A stretch of DNA of 64,000 nt, taken from NCBI GenBank assembly GCA_949825065.1, contig OX463849.1:27826043-27890042 (forward strand), in the 5' to 3' direction. This document shows, one piece after another, positions 1 through 10,918 of the stretch. This DNA comes from Odontocerum albicorne. Its lineage: Eukaryota; Arthropoda; Insecta; Trichoptera; Odontoceridae. The position numbers and the translations under genes were made by a program. Position 1 is the stretch's first letter, and each line of letters starts with the position of its first letter. A model generated the notes under the pieces. That model worked only from the letters and a program-made list of their open reading frames with translations. It was not told the origin of the DNA and searched no databases.

Positions 1-2
1 TC

Positions 3-473
3 AGCGCCGCCGAACTGACATACGGAAGGAACCTGCGACTCCCTAGTGACTTCTTCGCAGAAGCAACGTCAAATGAAGGAGTCATGGACAGTACATACGT
101 CAAGCAGCTGCGTGACACTCTACGCAGCCTCCGCCCAGCACCCGTAGAAGCCCACGGCAGCGGAAGGAAAACCTTCGTCCACAAGGACCTCCAGACCTGC
201 AGCCATGTGTTCCTGCGCAACGGCGCCGTAAGAAAGCCGCTCCAACCGCCTTACGACGGACCATATCCCGTGCTTGGAAGAAGAAACAAGGTGTTCACCC
301 TGCAGCTGCCTGGACGAGTGGTCAACGTCTCAGTGGACCGCCTTAAGCCCGCATACATCTCCACCGCCGAGGACGCAGCGGAGACGGCGGAGAGAGTCCA
401 TCAAGCAGCCACTGCACCCTGCTTTACTACACGCAGCGGGAGAATAGTGAAGGGTCCCGTACGTTTCGCGTAG
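3..473 (+). CDS. Ty3/gypsy polyprotein, integrase C-terminal end (partial)
   Basis: The frame is open from the window edge to the TAG at 471-473, so the protein continues upstream and the first internal ATG at 84 is not a real start. The residues read AELTYGRNLRLPSDFF, then PPYDGPYPVLGRRNKVFTL and VSVDRLKPAY near the end. This is the usual end of gypsy-type integrases: the PAELVYG-like strand followed by a chromodomain-like or GPY/F module (the GPYPV here) and the DRLKPA tail. In the family this part binds DNA or chromatin during integration. The segment is clearly more GC-rich than the rest of the window and has no frameshift over about 157 codons, so the insertion is probably young. No env frame follows; the LTR begins within about 40 bases. 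Confidence 0.88.
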   Translation, partial: SAAELTYGRNLRLPSDFFAEATSNEGVMDSTYVKQLRDTLRSLRPAPVEAHGSGRKTFVHKDLQTCSHVFLRNGAVRKPLQPPYDGPYPVLGRRNKVFTLQLPGRVVNVSVDRLKPAYISTAEDAAETAERVHQAATAPCFTTRSGRIVKGPVRFA

Positions 474-492
474 GGCGCGCTCCTTACGCTCC

Positions 493-505
493 ACTAGGAG
501 GAGAG
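493..505 (+). other. polypurine tract of the gypsy element
   Basis: A purine run (AGGAGGAGAG) lies directly between the pol stop codon and the start of the LTR-like sequence. This is where a plus-strand primer is expected in a Ty3/gypsy element. Confidence 0.6.
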
Positions 506-860
506 TCATGTAGCGTACCTACGTCCCTAAATAAATTGTCAAACATACAGGGTCAACGACCGATGAATCAACGTCTGGACATCTACAATTGTCACATGCC
601 AGAAACGTCAACAATGTGTACTCGCAAATATATTTACGCGGCATTCCACGGTAGAGGGAGAGCGCATCGCTTTGTCTCGCCGTTTCGGCAAATAAATATC
701 CTACCCGCTATACTGGGGCACGTGCAGGAGTGAGACAAAGTATATATCGCGGGCGCATTCACGCACAACTATAAAATACCTACTTGTAGACAAATAAACA
801 TTATTATTCACTCGACCATTCATTGATTATTTACTCTCACTTTTATCCGCATTCCTGAGT
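506..860 (+). repeat. 3' LTR of the gypsy element (end approximate)
   Basis: The LTR appears to begin at TGTAGCG (509) just after the purine tract. It contains a TATA-like stretch near 770 (TATAAAAT) and an AATAAA signal at 793-798. The partner LTR is outside the window, so the right boundary cannot be set by comparison; 860 is a guess from the return to AT-rich background. Confidence 0.5.
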
Positions 861-1289
861 TTTGTATTTATTTTAAATACAAGACATATCAAAATCATCA
901 CGACGTATCAAGTTAAGCATCTCGCTACAAACGCATTCCAGTATCATTAAATGATCGACGATGGCGTCAATCAAACTATCGGATATTCTTCAAGACTTAA
1001 GTTACTGTCATTGTTCGATTTGACATGTTTATCATGTCGACGTGTGTGCATTTCGTACGATATTCACAGCTGAAATAATGACATATTTACAGCAAGTGTT
1101 TCAAGGATCCACCAGGGATTTTACATCTACCCCGGGCCAGTCCTCACCTTGTTAAAGATTTCTAAAAACCATCAACCCAAGACAAAGGCCCGAATTCATT
1201 GTCCGACCTAACCACTAAATATACTTAACCTGTACTATATTTTACTGATGATATAAGTATTTAATTCAATTTCGTACATACATACATAC
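861..1289. other. unassigned AT-rich stretch
   Basis: I see no coding frame, tandem repeat or recognised repeat family here. Confidence 0.4.
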
Positions 1290-1480
1290 CACCACATTAG
1301 CTAAAGTAAACAATGAGGACAGAGCGCAAGATTTGTCTCCACACACATTCTTCGTCAATTCTGCATCCATACATCTTGTGATATATCTCCTAGTATTTCT
1401 ATAACTTCTTACATTTTCATCTTTCAAAATATTATTCACTTTATCCAGTCATACTTTCCGTGGTCTTGTTATCGGTAGGA
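1290..1480 (-). mobile_element. family F RTE-like retrotransposon, C-terminal fragment
   Basis: On the minus strand this matches the end of the family F reverse-transcriptase ORF seen repeatedly in the window: the block after the RT domain that reads roughly RRPRKVWLDQI, then MRRCMDVEEA, then a cysteine-containing end. Stops and indels break the frame. It is a 5'-truncated dead copy about 190 bp long. Confidence 0.6.
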
Positions 1481-1530
1481 TTTCATTTTATACATTTGTT
1501 ATCGGTAGGATTTCATTTTACACATTTTTT
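1471..1530. repeat. two tandem 30-bp units
   Basis: The unit starting ATCGGTAGGATTTCATTTTA occurs at 1471 and again at 1501 with one difference. It sits at the 5' side of the family F fragment. Confidence 0.8.
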
Positions 1531-2189
1531 TTATTACTAAGTATTTTATCGATCATCAAAAAAGTTACGATAAAAATACTCAAATTAAAATTAGGAATGC
1601 GCATAAATATAAAATAAGCTCGTCACAAAAAAGTAAAAATAAACATTTACTTGAATCATATACAAAAATATCAGAAAGCAGTACACATACATGCATACTA
1701 TCTAACATACATATAATACAAACCACAGACAGGCCAAGGCTCAGGTGATCCAAAGCCCTTCCTTACAAAATAAAAATAACAATCGGGAAAAAATAAAAAC
1801 AAGAATACCATATATACTTATAATTCATCCACTCCAATACACATAAAAACGCACATCGAAATCTCAACATATTATATTTACAGAGATAAAATTATTTTAC
1901 AAAAATAAAATTTCTGAAAATCATATCATTATCTCCAAACCCAAAATTGTAGCAAAAATGTGAAAAAGTACAAATTGTCAAGAGTTAAGGGATGTTCGGC
2001 CCCACAGGGAAATTACATTTGCGTATTTGAACCCCGATCGAATAAATGTTTAGCACCCCCCACACCATCTAAACAAGGGCGTTACCGAGTGTCGACTATA
2101 CTTATAACATGTTGAGAGAAGGAAACATATTAAAGGCTAGTTAAAGATATAAACTCTTTGTTTTGAATTTTTGAGATAATTAATAATAA
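1531..2189. other. unassigned AT-rich stretch
   Basis: Very A-rich DNA without a frame of note or a repeat I can match elsewhere in the window. Confidence 0.4.
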
Positions 2190-2730
2190 AAGGACAATTG
2201 TTATAGCGCCGTTTAAAGAGCAAACTCCCTTCAAGGTCGCTTTGAGTTGGAACTCGAGCGCAATATTATTGACAGATTCAGCATATTTAACTTCAGTGTA
2301 AAGATAAGAAGGTAGTGGCTGGTGTCATGAGATAAGTACTTTCCCGCATCTACATATATTAAGAAAATCATATTTGGTACGAAAACCGCAGAAAAATTAC
2401 CAGAAAAGACGATCTATAACGATACATTTGTAGATCTTCCGATATGTGACAGAAACGCATTTGGTTTTAGGTGTAGTGTTTGTGTGTAATTTTATTATAC
2501 ATTTTTCAAAAAGAACCTTCCAAAAAGGGATGTCTTCGAGTGCTTCCTAAGGCTGCGTACGCCACCAATATCCGTAACGCTTTGAGATAGGCAATTCCAA
2601 GTCACAGGACCGACAACGGCAAAAGCTCTAACATAAATACCCCGCCCTATTGGATCAAATTAGAACAATAAATTTATTAGATGAAGGAAAAATCGACTTC
2701 AAAGGTTCTGCTTGTTCATTTTACGTTTGA
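2190..2730 (-). repeat. interspersed repeat family N, copy 1
   Basis: Reverse complement of the N copies at 11.5, 19.8, 44.3 and 50.1 kb. Shared blocks in order on the minus strand: an AATCAAT/GGGCAGGG-like block (here near 2640-2680), the AAGCACTCGAAGACA block (near 2530), the CACATATCGGAAGATCTAC block (near 2440) and the GGCGCTATA end (near 2200). No coding capacity is visible. It could be a LINE 3' region or a long SINE. Confidence 0.6.
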
Positions 2731-3559
2731 TATATGTTTAAGCCAATAATGTTAAATAAAGCAAGAAAAAGAAAACGAAATAACTATACTCGTACGAATA
2801 ACGAGAAGCTTATGATTTCTATGAAATGTCTCAGTCATGCTTACAAAGTTTACTGCTAAGCTTTATAATGATTTACACCGAAAACAATTTTAATTCACAA
2901 TTGCTTAAATAATTGTCAGATGCATTAAACTAAACTTAAATAAATTAACAAAAATGTGGAATAAAGGGTAAAATCTATATTATCTTGAATAAGGATTTTA
3001 CCTACACTTTTAGACTCCTGAATTCCTCTTGTTCTTCATGATTGAGCCGTACTCTAATCTACTGTGAACCACTGAGTTATAAAAAAGATCTCATAACAGC
3101 GCCACAGTTAAATGCCCTAGAGATTCTTATTACAAATCCCAGAACTTGATTGACAGATAAACACATACTGTCGTAATTTTACCGCTAAACATGACGCCAA
3201 GGTCTTTGATAGTGTCGACACGCAAGCTGGACTAATCATTTATTAAGTACTGCTGACTGTTGGGTCCCAGCTCTTGAAAATGTCAGGAGCTTACTTTTAG
3301 AATTGTTTCCATATACTGGTTTTATGTTATACTCAGTTTATATTTTATATATACTCAGTGTTTTTCTGTATTCATTTTGTGTTCAAGTTAACGTGATTTT
3401 TTCACAATTTTCAATATATATTGAGGTTTATTTGTGCATATTTTTTTAAAATTTGGTTTCATACTCAAAACTGTTTGTATCTCGATTGTATTGTTCGTTT
3501 TTTTTTTGTTAAATTACTCGTATATTAAATTTCGTATATTGCAAGACACACAAACGTCT
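2731..3559. other. unassigned AT-rich stretch
   Basis: No ORF or repeat recognised. It contains two copies of the enriched octamer TACTCGTA at 2787 and 3515. Confidence 0.4.
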
Positions 3560-3880
3560 CAATAACTCGAGAATTGGAGATTTCCGAAAGACTTTCGACA
3601 GTATGGAGAAAACGAATCCTAACGTACTTTGGACGTATTTCTAGAAATAATTATGAAATTTTGGAGAAACTGGTTATCATGGGGATGGTTGAGGGACAGT
3701 AAACAAGAGAAAGGTGTCTTACGAGAAAGACAGATCAAGTAAAGGAGTTAACAGGATTATTTTTAAACTCTGCATTCAACATGACCTAGGACCGGGAGGG
3801 ATGGGGACAGATGGTGCACCGAGTTTTAGACATGGCGGAGTACGACGCATAACATTCGGCTCACAATGAAGAAAAAAATT
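3560..3880 (+). mobile_element. non-LTR retrotransposon C-terminal fragment (family J, copy 1)
   Basis: Translated in pieces on the plus strand this gives YFGRISRNNYEILEKLVIMG, then TDQVKELTG, LNSAFNMT and DREGW. The family pattern is 'GH..R.....LEKLII.GKVEG..SRGR...RW.DQIKELTG...A...A.DRE.WR', the end of an RTE-like pol. In-frame stops interrupt it. A second copy lies at 51.3-51.7 kb. Confidence 0.6.
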
Positions 3881-4119
3881 GAATTTTTATTCCATGGAGA
3901 AGCTGCAGCCATTAATTAATAAAGAAATAAACTGCATTTTATAAGTCTACTATCGGCAAAAAGATGTAATTTTAACTTTATCCTCTTAAATCTCGCCTAC
4001 CCTTCAAGAATATAAAAAGCCAAGTTTACGAAACATTACTAAAACCTCTGATAGCTTGTGCATGTATACCTAAACACTTGCAAAGAGTGACGAAAAAGTT
4101 CTGAATACCTTTGAAAGTA

Positions 4120-4450
4120 AATTTTCCCGCAGAAAATATGATCAAATTAGAAAAAGAATGACGCCTGGAGACAAAGTTATAATGAAGAACTCTACATCCT
4201 GTATGGCGAAGTTAGCGTAGCAAAAGTTTACTTGACAGCGCTGACTTGGGCGCTTATATCGCATGCAGGACACTGATCCTGTAAAAAAGGCTCTATTCCG
4301 CGATCCAATGAGGCATGTGAGAATAGGGATACCAAAGTTGAGATGATGACGTGACATAAAACTGACGCACACCGAGTTTAACCAATTAGAAGAGGGATAC
4401 TGCAGATATAGATAAGCCTGTAAGTATCCAAGACCTATTCTGGGATATAG
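4120..4450 (+). mobile_element. non-LTR RT C-terminal fragment (ELY..Y lineage)
   Basis: The plus strand reads NEELYILYGEVSVAKVYLTA and later a diverged R..RP..KVE.MT block. This resembles the post-RT region of insect RTE-like pol (NYELYELY...DVVRFIK..RLRWLGHV). Indels and stops break it and no full domain survives. Confidence 0.45.
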
Positions 4451-4559
4451 TGCTGATGACGATAATACAAGTCAATATATGTGTTTGAGAGATGCCCTGA
4501 AAATAACTCAGATCTCGCTGAAACAGACAGAGAGAGGATTATATATTTATTCATTTAAC

Positions 4560-4620
4560 ATTGCAAATACAATCTGCAGGGGTTTTTGCCAGGCGGCAAT
4601 CTCTTCCAACTAGACAAAAG
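4560..4620 (-). mobile_element. SINE S tail fragment
   Basis: The reverse complement carries the SINE S tail motif GGAAGAGATTGCCACATGGC-like followed by a CCAGG...TGTA..TGCAA stretch, matching the 3' half of copies at 6.6, 22.6 and 51.1 kb. Confidence 0.55.
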
Positions 4621-4789
4621 TAAATAAAGCAAGTTACATGATCGCAAAAAAATTCACAAGATCATTCATATTTATGAAATTTGTGGACATAAATATATAA
4701 AAGTAAAAATAAAATCAGCTATCAATCATAGGAAAGGGAAAGGATGGTGGAAAGGAAACAATAATCAGGAATGAAACAATTTATGTACT

Positions 4790-4990
4790 GTGAAAGCCTG
4801 CTGAAAATGTGGGAAATCAGATATTGGAAGGCCCTGGAAAAATAAAAAGAGATCTTCAAATAGACGATGGAAGGATAGCATCAACTAAGAAATGAGAAAT
4901 CGAAGCCTGACTTAGATGGCCTTGGACAGACCACGGTGGACAGAGACGACTTGTAACGCAGACCCTAAACCAATGGAAAAATACGATAAT
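4790..4990 (+). mobile_element. non-LTR RT C-terminal fragment
   Basis: Plus-strand reading: RRWKDSIN, then SLTxMALDRPRWTETTCNAD with shifts, ending near a TLNQWKNT-like tail. This is the 'RGRPRRRW.D.I' to 'A.DR..WR' region of an insect LINE pol. It is heavily decayed and its lineage is uncertain. Confidence 0.4.
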
Positions 4991-4999
4991 GATGATTTC

Positions 5000-5641
5000 A
5001 CAAACTAAGCATTATTTCAGAATTGTTTAACATTGCAATAACGGATTGATAACTTTTTAAAAATATGTTTAACAAAGAAAAAGTCGGTTGAGCCACTGCC
5101 GAGACAGGGGATTACCCGGCAGCTGGGAGAGTATCGGGAAGTGGAGAAATTTCCTTCTTTAATTGAAACACAAGGGTGGAATAAGATCAGCCCCTTGAAT
5201 GGTCATTTTCTTTAATCCGTTTAATATTTTTCCACAATTTCTCAAAATGAAACACAATGAGCTTAATACTCTTAATACAATTTCAAGTTGTAGCCGGTAA
5301 TCCTTTGTTTATAAATACAATATTTCAAGTGTAGTGAATTTATTTAAAATTGGCCAGCTCAAAGAAATAAGATTTGATATAATAAAATATAACTCCCCTA
5401 ATTCATATCTTTACCGCGGTCCAATGAATGTTACGTTTCTTATTTTTTCGTGGAACTTTTCCACTCATAGATTAATTGTTATTTTTTTTAAACTTAATCA
5501 GTTGAAACGTTAAATGATCTAGAATTGACTCTTTTTTTTATATGGACTCATATAATTTCATAATGGTTTGAATTTCATAGCACAAGTCATCCTAATTTGG
5601 GTATTAATAAAAATAAAAATTAACTTCCCCTAATTTATTCA
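5000..5641. other. unassigned AT-rich stretch
   Basis: No coding or repeat structure recognised. Confidence 0.35.
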
Positions 5642-5759
5642 TAGATGGTGGTACATCATTTTAGCAACTCGTTGATAGATAGTGGGACATTATATTGAAA
5701 TAGATGGTGGTACATCATTTTAGCAACTCGTTGATAGATAGTGGGACATTATATTGAAA
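5642..5759. repeat. two perfect or near-perfect tandem 59-bp units
   Basis: TAGATGGTGGTACATCATTT starts at 5642 and again at 5701, and the units match through to ATTATATTGAA. This is a recent tandem duplication. Confidence 0.9.
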
Positions 5760-5814
5760 TAAAACTGTTTTCTTACACATGTAACTCTCCAAAAAATCAA
5801 CCACTTACTAAGTA

Positions 5815-5945
5815 TGACCTTTGTAGTCTAGTGAGTAAGACACCCGCCTTTCAACACAATTCGATTCCCGGTGATATCCATTTCATTGATATTGGCAATA
5901 GTTATAACATACTTTTCGCTTTACCTGAAACCAGGAACCAAGATT
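5815..5945 (+). mobile_element. tRNA-derived SINE-like element
   Basis: A TAGTCTAGTGAGTAAGAC stretch resembles a pol III A box, and AATTCGATTCC about 30 bases later resembles a B box. The tRNA-like head is followed by unrelated sequence. It belongs to a subfamily different from SINE S. No acceptor-stem pairing supports a functional tRNA. Confidence 0.45.
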
Positions 5946-6556
5946 TTGAAAATGCTTTTTGTTAAGTGTTGTTTTTGCAGTGAAACTTCAGGCGCGTTAG
6001 TTAAATAAATATTTCACTTTTAAACCCGTACAAACACGATGCCATATTTCCATTATTTTAAGGGTAAAATATGGGTTGGGTCCTTTTTACAAATATGGTA
6101 TGTTATATATTATACATAATATAAATATATGATTAACCATTTAACGCAAAGGGGTCAAATTAAATCTTGCATTAAAATTGTTTTTTTTTCGTGTTCTCGT
6201 TTATCAATTTTTTTTCAGTTTAAAATGAAAAATTTAAATTTACAGTTTTTTTATTATTACAATTGAGGTCAAACAAAATAGCGTACCCTACTTTGCGAGT
6301 CTGGGGGAGCTTTTCAGTCAAATGGGTATAATAAATGAGTTTAATTTTTCAAAAAAATTTAGCCGATATATTTTTTTGCAAACCGCTTGCGACCCCTGGT
6401 GTCCTACTATAAGAGGGAGAGGTTTAATTCGACGCAATTATGCAAAAAAAACAACACATTTTTTCGATTCTATTTAACAAATTAGCAACTTTAGGAAACT
6501 CTCGAAGATAACCCTTTCTGGGAGGTCTTATCAAAATGTATGATGTTATATGAACG
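5946..6556. other. unassigned AT-rich stretch
   Basis: T-rich and A-rich runs; nothing recognised. Confidence 0.35.
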
Positions 6557-6770
6557 TTCCATGACCTAGTTGGTAAGATGCCTGTCTTCCAGCCCGGAGG
6601 TTGAGGGTTCAACCCCTACTGGAACCTCGACTTTTTATAAAAGGATTCCAATCTGGTTTTCACTAAAGGCCACTTTAACATTTTTCTGGTTAGTTGGAAG
6701 AGATAGCCACATGGCAATGAGACCGCCAGGTTGTACTGTATACAACGAAAGTACTATATAATACAATATA
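6557..6770 (+). mobile_element. SINE S, copy 1 (tRNA head plus body)
   Basis: The tRNA-like head has an A box (TGACCTAGTTGGTAAGATG) and a B box (GGGTTCAACCC) at tRNA spacing. A body common to all S copies follows: AAAGGATTCCAATCTGGTTT, then GGAAGAGATAGCCACATGGC, then CCGCCAGGTTGTACTG and a run of AATACAATATA. Family N sequence follows directly, as it does after the 57.2 kb copy, so S and N may be one composite unit. Confidence 0.8.
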
Positions 6771-6975
6771 ACACTACATCATGTACATACACTACACTCC
6801 ACCTAAATCCGAATGTGTTACTATCACATATCGGAACAACTACAGAGGTTTATTTATACTTGTAGTTCGTTTTACCTTGGTAAGTTTTCTGCGGTGTTCT
6901 TACCATATACATTTTTGAACATGTGAAGTAACAAAGATGTAGTTAATCCAATGGCTGTAGCCACTACCTTCCTCA
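6771..6975 (+). repeat. family N, copy 2 (partial)
   Basis: Contains the ACACTCCACCTAAATCCGAA, CACATATCGGAACAACTACA and GGTAAGTTTTCTGCGGTGTT blocks shared with the N copies at 44.5 and 50.3 kb. The ATT-rich 3' end is missing. Confidence 0.6.
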
Positions 6976-6984
6976 TATCATCAT

Positions 6985-7860
6985 CAGCCTAGATTTGTCC
7001 ACTGCAGAATGTAATCCAATCTAGAAATTGTTTACAAAAAATCATCTCCTTTGCGCACTGCTACTACGTAATAACTGCCTGCTTACGTATTTCGTCCACC
7101 CAGCGTGCCTTTGCTTTTTTTACAAGCCTAGTTCTGCCTATTAAGTACCACTGAAGTACTTTATACGTCCAACGACGGTCCGTTGCTCGATTGACGTGCC
7201 CATTCCACTTCCAGCTGAGTCTTTTTTGCGACCTCCATGTAACATTATCAACTTTTACTTGGGAACGTATCCACTCATTGCGTTTTCGATCTCTTCTAGT
7301 AAAACCTAGCGTACCTGCATTGTGTCGTCTGGAGGTTTTGTATCATATCGTCGATTAAATATCTTCCGTTTGAGAAAGATTGGGAAATTTCTTTTCAAAA
7401 TGGAGATCATTCGTCCAAAGGAACTCAAAGTCCGTTTTGCCCTTCTATTTATTTCACTGAAAGTGCAATCCTCAAATGAAATACTTTGCCATAAATATAT
7501 ATACTCGTACTGTGTACGTCATTGCTGTGTTCCATCTACCTGGATCTATGTGACATTAGCAAAACGGTTCGACATACATTTTGTATTTTCAATATTAATT
7601 TTCAAATCAGCTATAATAGTTTGCTTGCTTGCCCCAATTCCAGTTTTGTCTCAGTAGTTCCTCAGGACTTGAAGCGAATATAATAATATAATATCATCTG
7701 CAAATCTAAGATGGCTCACGTATGAACCATTGACAAAGATATCTTTACTTTCCCATTCAAACTTCTTGGACACATCTTCCAGGGTAGCGTTGAATAATTT
7801 TGGCGAGACAGTATCACCTTAACAGACTCCCTTACTAACTGAGAATTTATCGGTACTTTG
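6985..7860 (-). mobile_element. RTE-like retrotransposon pol fragment (family a), left part of duplication A
   Basis: On the minus strand the translation gives GTLSPKLFNATLEDVSKKFE, VSHLRFADDIILL (catalytic FADD intact), [34 protein letters not shown] and a GR..QLEVEWAR..N end. This is the RT fingers/palm to thumb part of the common insect 'endonuclease-reverse transcriptase' lineage. The ATCATCATCAGCCT stretch near 6978 on the plus strand lies just beyond the 3' end. Several frameshifts and stops make it a pseudogene. The part right of 7499 is repeated at 14.6 kb. Confidence 0.78.
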
Positions 7861-7884
7861 ATGAAGGTTTACTGTTGCTGACGC

Positions 7885-8810
7885 ATTATTGTACATATTA
7901 TTGTACTGTGCAGAGTTACAACATGGCCTAGACTCCCTAGTTTTCTGGAGTGAGCAAAATCATCAATGTGTCTATGTATCTTATAGTCGATCGTTTTCAC
8001 CAATCCACCATCAGTATAGTATACAGAGAGTGGCATTAAACAGAGTTTTTGAATCCAAAGATTTAGGCGTAACCTTTGATGTAGAATTCACGTTCGTTAA
8101 CCATGTTTCACGTTTGATATCGGACTGCTACAAACTACTCGGTTTGATAATGAGAATATCAAGAGAATTTAACAATACCGATGTCCTTCGAAACTCATAT
8201 AATTATCTAATTAGAACCAAATTAGAATATGCATCTACGGTTTGGGCTCCTCATCAGCTCAAATATAAAAAGATTATAGAACAAATACAAAAAAAATCCT
8301 CAGATATCTATGGTACAGAAAAAAGGGCGATTACCCAAAATATGCTCACCATGTCGAACTTCTCACAGTGTGTAACAATAGATCCTCGAACCAAGAAGGC
8401 AAGAATCCGTTGCGATGTTCCTACATAAGGTTTTTCAAGGTTGCTTTAACTGTCCCGCAATTCTAGAAGCACTAAGTTTATGTGTACTTAATAAATATAG
8501 CCGTGCAAACAATCACCCTCTGTTCTACATACCAACGTACAGAACGAATATCATGGCTAAACACTGTCACGCGTGGTATAGAGATATTGAACCAACTGAA
8601 TGACACTGTTGATATACTATATTCTCGGCACCGCCTAGCAGTATGTGAAGAATCCTGGCTGATATTCTTCCTAACGAATAAGCTAACGCTAGAAGCAGAC
8701 CCTCTTTGTGTAACAGGAGAAACCGTGCAAAGTGGAAAAAAAAATGTTGCTGAAAAATTCAACATAACGCTTTCGTATTGTATGTATGCTTTCGTATCGT
8801 ATAAATAATT
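7885..8810 (+). mobile_element. CR1/Jockey-like RT C-terminal fragment, copy A
   Basis: The plus-strand frame reads VSYSRSFSPIHHQYSIQ, FKSKDLGVTF-like, VNHVSRLISDCYKLLGLIMR, YLIRTKLEYASTVWAPHQLK. This is the post-palm region of Jockey/CR1-type LINE reverse transcriptases, where FKYLGV..D and KLEYAS.VW are family hallmarks. The frame is open for about 180 codons, then shifts near 8330 and continues in another frame to about 8630. It is opposite in strand to the RTE-a fragment beside it, and both duplicates share that junction. Confidence 0.8.
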
Positions 8811-8839
8811 TTTTTTATATCTTTGATTTGTCTATTATA

Positions 8840-8910
8840 ATGAGTTCGAGCGCCCTTTAGGAGTGTCTGGTCTTTAAACGACGCTATATAAATGGTAATT
8901 TTATTGTTCT
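8840..8910 (+). repeat. family N 3' end
   Basis: GAGTTCGAGCGCCCTTTAGG followed by CGACGCTATATAAATGGTAA and TTATT: the terminal block of family N, here joined to the CR1/Jockey fragment. The same arrangement occurs at 15910-15980. Confidence 0.55.
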
Positions 8911-9119
8911 TATATAAAATTAAATAAAAAGGAAAATGCTAACGTGTAGTGTGTCGTCTCTCCTATAATCCATAACGCAATAATATGTTTTTGGGCAAAG
9001 GGGGAGCCCCGTCTCTAAAGTAATGATTTTCTACGAAATTAATGGCGTCACGCAAAGGATGCATTAAAATGCATATTTATGCAATCACTTAATGGGTTTT
9101 TTATACACTTTTTTTATAG

Positions 9120-9760
9120 AGGGCAAATATATAAATCGGGCATATCAAACACGCGGCCTGCGGGCAGCATGCGGCCCACCATAATGAAGTCTACGGCCCG
9201 CCGAAACTTAATGAAAAATATTTTTTTGGTTGAAACCGCACAAAAGTTTTCTTAATAAATATGAAATTATCACCAAATTTATTTAAAAACTTAGCGCTTA
9301 TAGATCATTCATTTTGGGCTTCAGCTTTGATTCTAATAATACTTGGTAGAAAATTACGAGTATGTCTGTCAGCTGATGCCATAATTTTGATTGATAATTA
9401 AAATTGATTCTCTTTCCACGGCAAATTTGGTGAAATTAGCCAACACCCTTGCTAAACCCTTGAAAATTAACCGAAATTTGATTATCGTGTTGGATATTTT
9501 ATTTGGCTTACTTGATAAAAAAAATTGCATTTCAATAAATTTATTAATTGTATATTTTATTTCATTTTAAATTTATTCCACTTTCGTTGAGACTGAGGAG
9601 ATCTTTTTTTTAACCACAAATTTAACAAAAAAATATTACTTAGTAATTTTGAAGTCATTTTTATTATTTTTATTATTGATGTTAAAAATATTCGGCTCTC
9701 GGCCTAGTACCCTATTTGTGTAATAGGAGAAATCCGTGTTAAGTGGTAAAAAAGACTAAT
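9120..9760. other. unclassified segment shared by both duplicates
   Basis: Contains a short GC-rich block (CGCGGCCTGCGGGCAGC) at about 9150. It ends at 9700-9755 with a repeat of the CR1/Jockey 3' tail (TTTGTGTAATAGGAGAAATC). The intervening DNA may therefore be an insertion into that tail. No frame recognised. Confidence 0.35.
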
Positions 9761-10261
9761 GTATTTCGTGATTCAAAATGAGTGTGACATAAATGTAGGT
9801 TTCATGAAATCAAATTATCACTCTATACGTTCCATCGATGCAAAGCAATGCCAAATAATGCATTCATCAAGGTCGGTTCACAGCTCGACATCCCATGTTC
9901 TCCCTGAAATGCGAATCATTATACCGTTAACTGATAAAATAGCGCAGCACTTGACCAGCTAGCAGATAACATTCTTTATAGGTAACCTAACCAATTCCAG
10001 TCTCTCACCCTTATTGTGGAGTTTCGTCGTCGTAGCTGGGCTTCTTAGTCGAGAATGCCCTAGTCATTCTATCGTCAATTCATTTATAAAGCGAATCTAT
10101 GTCGTAGAGTTTTATTTCTTCCTCTATTTTCTTTCTCACTTTTCTCTTCCTTTTAATTGAGTGAGCCATTGCTCACCAGCAAACTTACCGGCCACACCGG
10201 TGTACTGGAGCCGATAGCATACCAAAGCGAGGTGATCAGAGCATACCGGTATGTTTATTAT

Positions 10262-10440
10262 TTTTTTAAAGAAAATATATGACCAAAGTCATAGGCATTC
10301 TTATACCCCTGAATACTAGGCGGAAAAAAGTCCGAGTCAACCGAGAGAAGTAGTACAGTGCAAAATTCGAACCCACGACCTTCCGCAAGGAAGTCGAGTA
10401 CTTTACCGCCCAGCGATGCATTATGGTGGTTATAGGCTGC
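10262..10440 (-). mobile_element. tRNA-derived SINE T, copy A
   Basis: The minus strand reads GCTGGGCGGTAAAGTACTCG (A-box-like), then GGTCGTGGGTTCGAATTTTG (B-box-like), then a body ending in an A/T run. The tRNA-like head abuts the satellite array. A second copy lies at 17342-17520. Confidence 0.6.
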
Positions 10441-10469
10441 TGCTACATCTGCAAACGTACCATTTTATG

Positions 10470-10836
10470 CATCGTGATGTTATACCACCGGATACCCATC
10501 ATTATCTTAATATTATACACCTACTGAATAACACTTATTAGTTTTCCGTTGTGGGCCATAATTCTTCTCAATAGAACTACTTCGCATATTGACATCGTGA
10601 GGTTGTACCACCAGATACCCATCATTATCTTAATATTACAAATCTATTGAATAACACATTAGTCTTCCGTTGTGGACCATAATTCTTCTTAAATAGAACT
10701 ACTTCGCATATTGACATCGTGAGGTTGTACCACCGGGTACCCATCATCCTCTTAATATTACACATCTACTGAATAACACATTAGTCTTCCGTTGTGAACC
10801 ATAATTTTTCTGAATAGAACTACTTCGCATATTGAC
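10470..10836. repeat. 121-bp satellite, 3 units (copy A)
   Basis: Units begin CATCGTGAGG at about 10470, 10593 and 10715 (122-123-bp spacing) and end where GCATATTGACATATTTCACA leaves the consensus. The same array has 13 units in copy B. Confidence 0.92.
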
Positions 10837-10918
10837 ATATTTCACATCACAGTGTCAAAAATTAAAAAAAAACTTTCTTCTAAGAATGGGAACATAAAAA
10901 AAAGCGTTCAACTATTTA

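Noticed and set aside
5826..5890. Possible tRNA gene
   Set aside because: A- and B-box-like sequences are present, but no acceptor stem or anticodon arm pairs properly. It is treated as a SINE-like head.
7502..7509. TACTCGTA in the RTE-a fragment as an insertion
   Set aside because: On the minus strand it encodes YE before YIYL, the same length as the VDEYIYLG or EEYIYLG family pattern. It may be native, so it is not counted as evidence.
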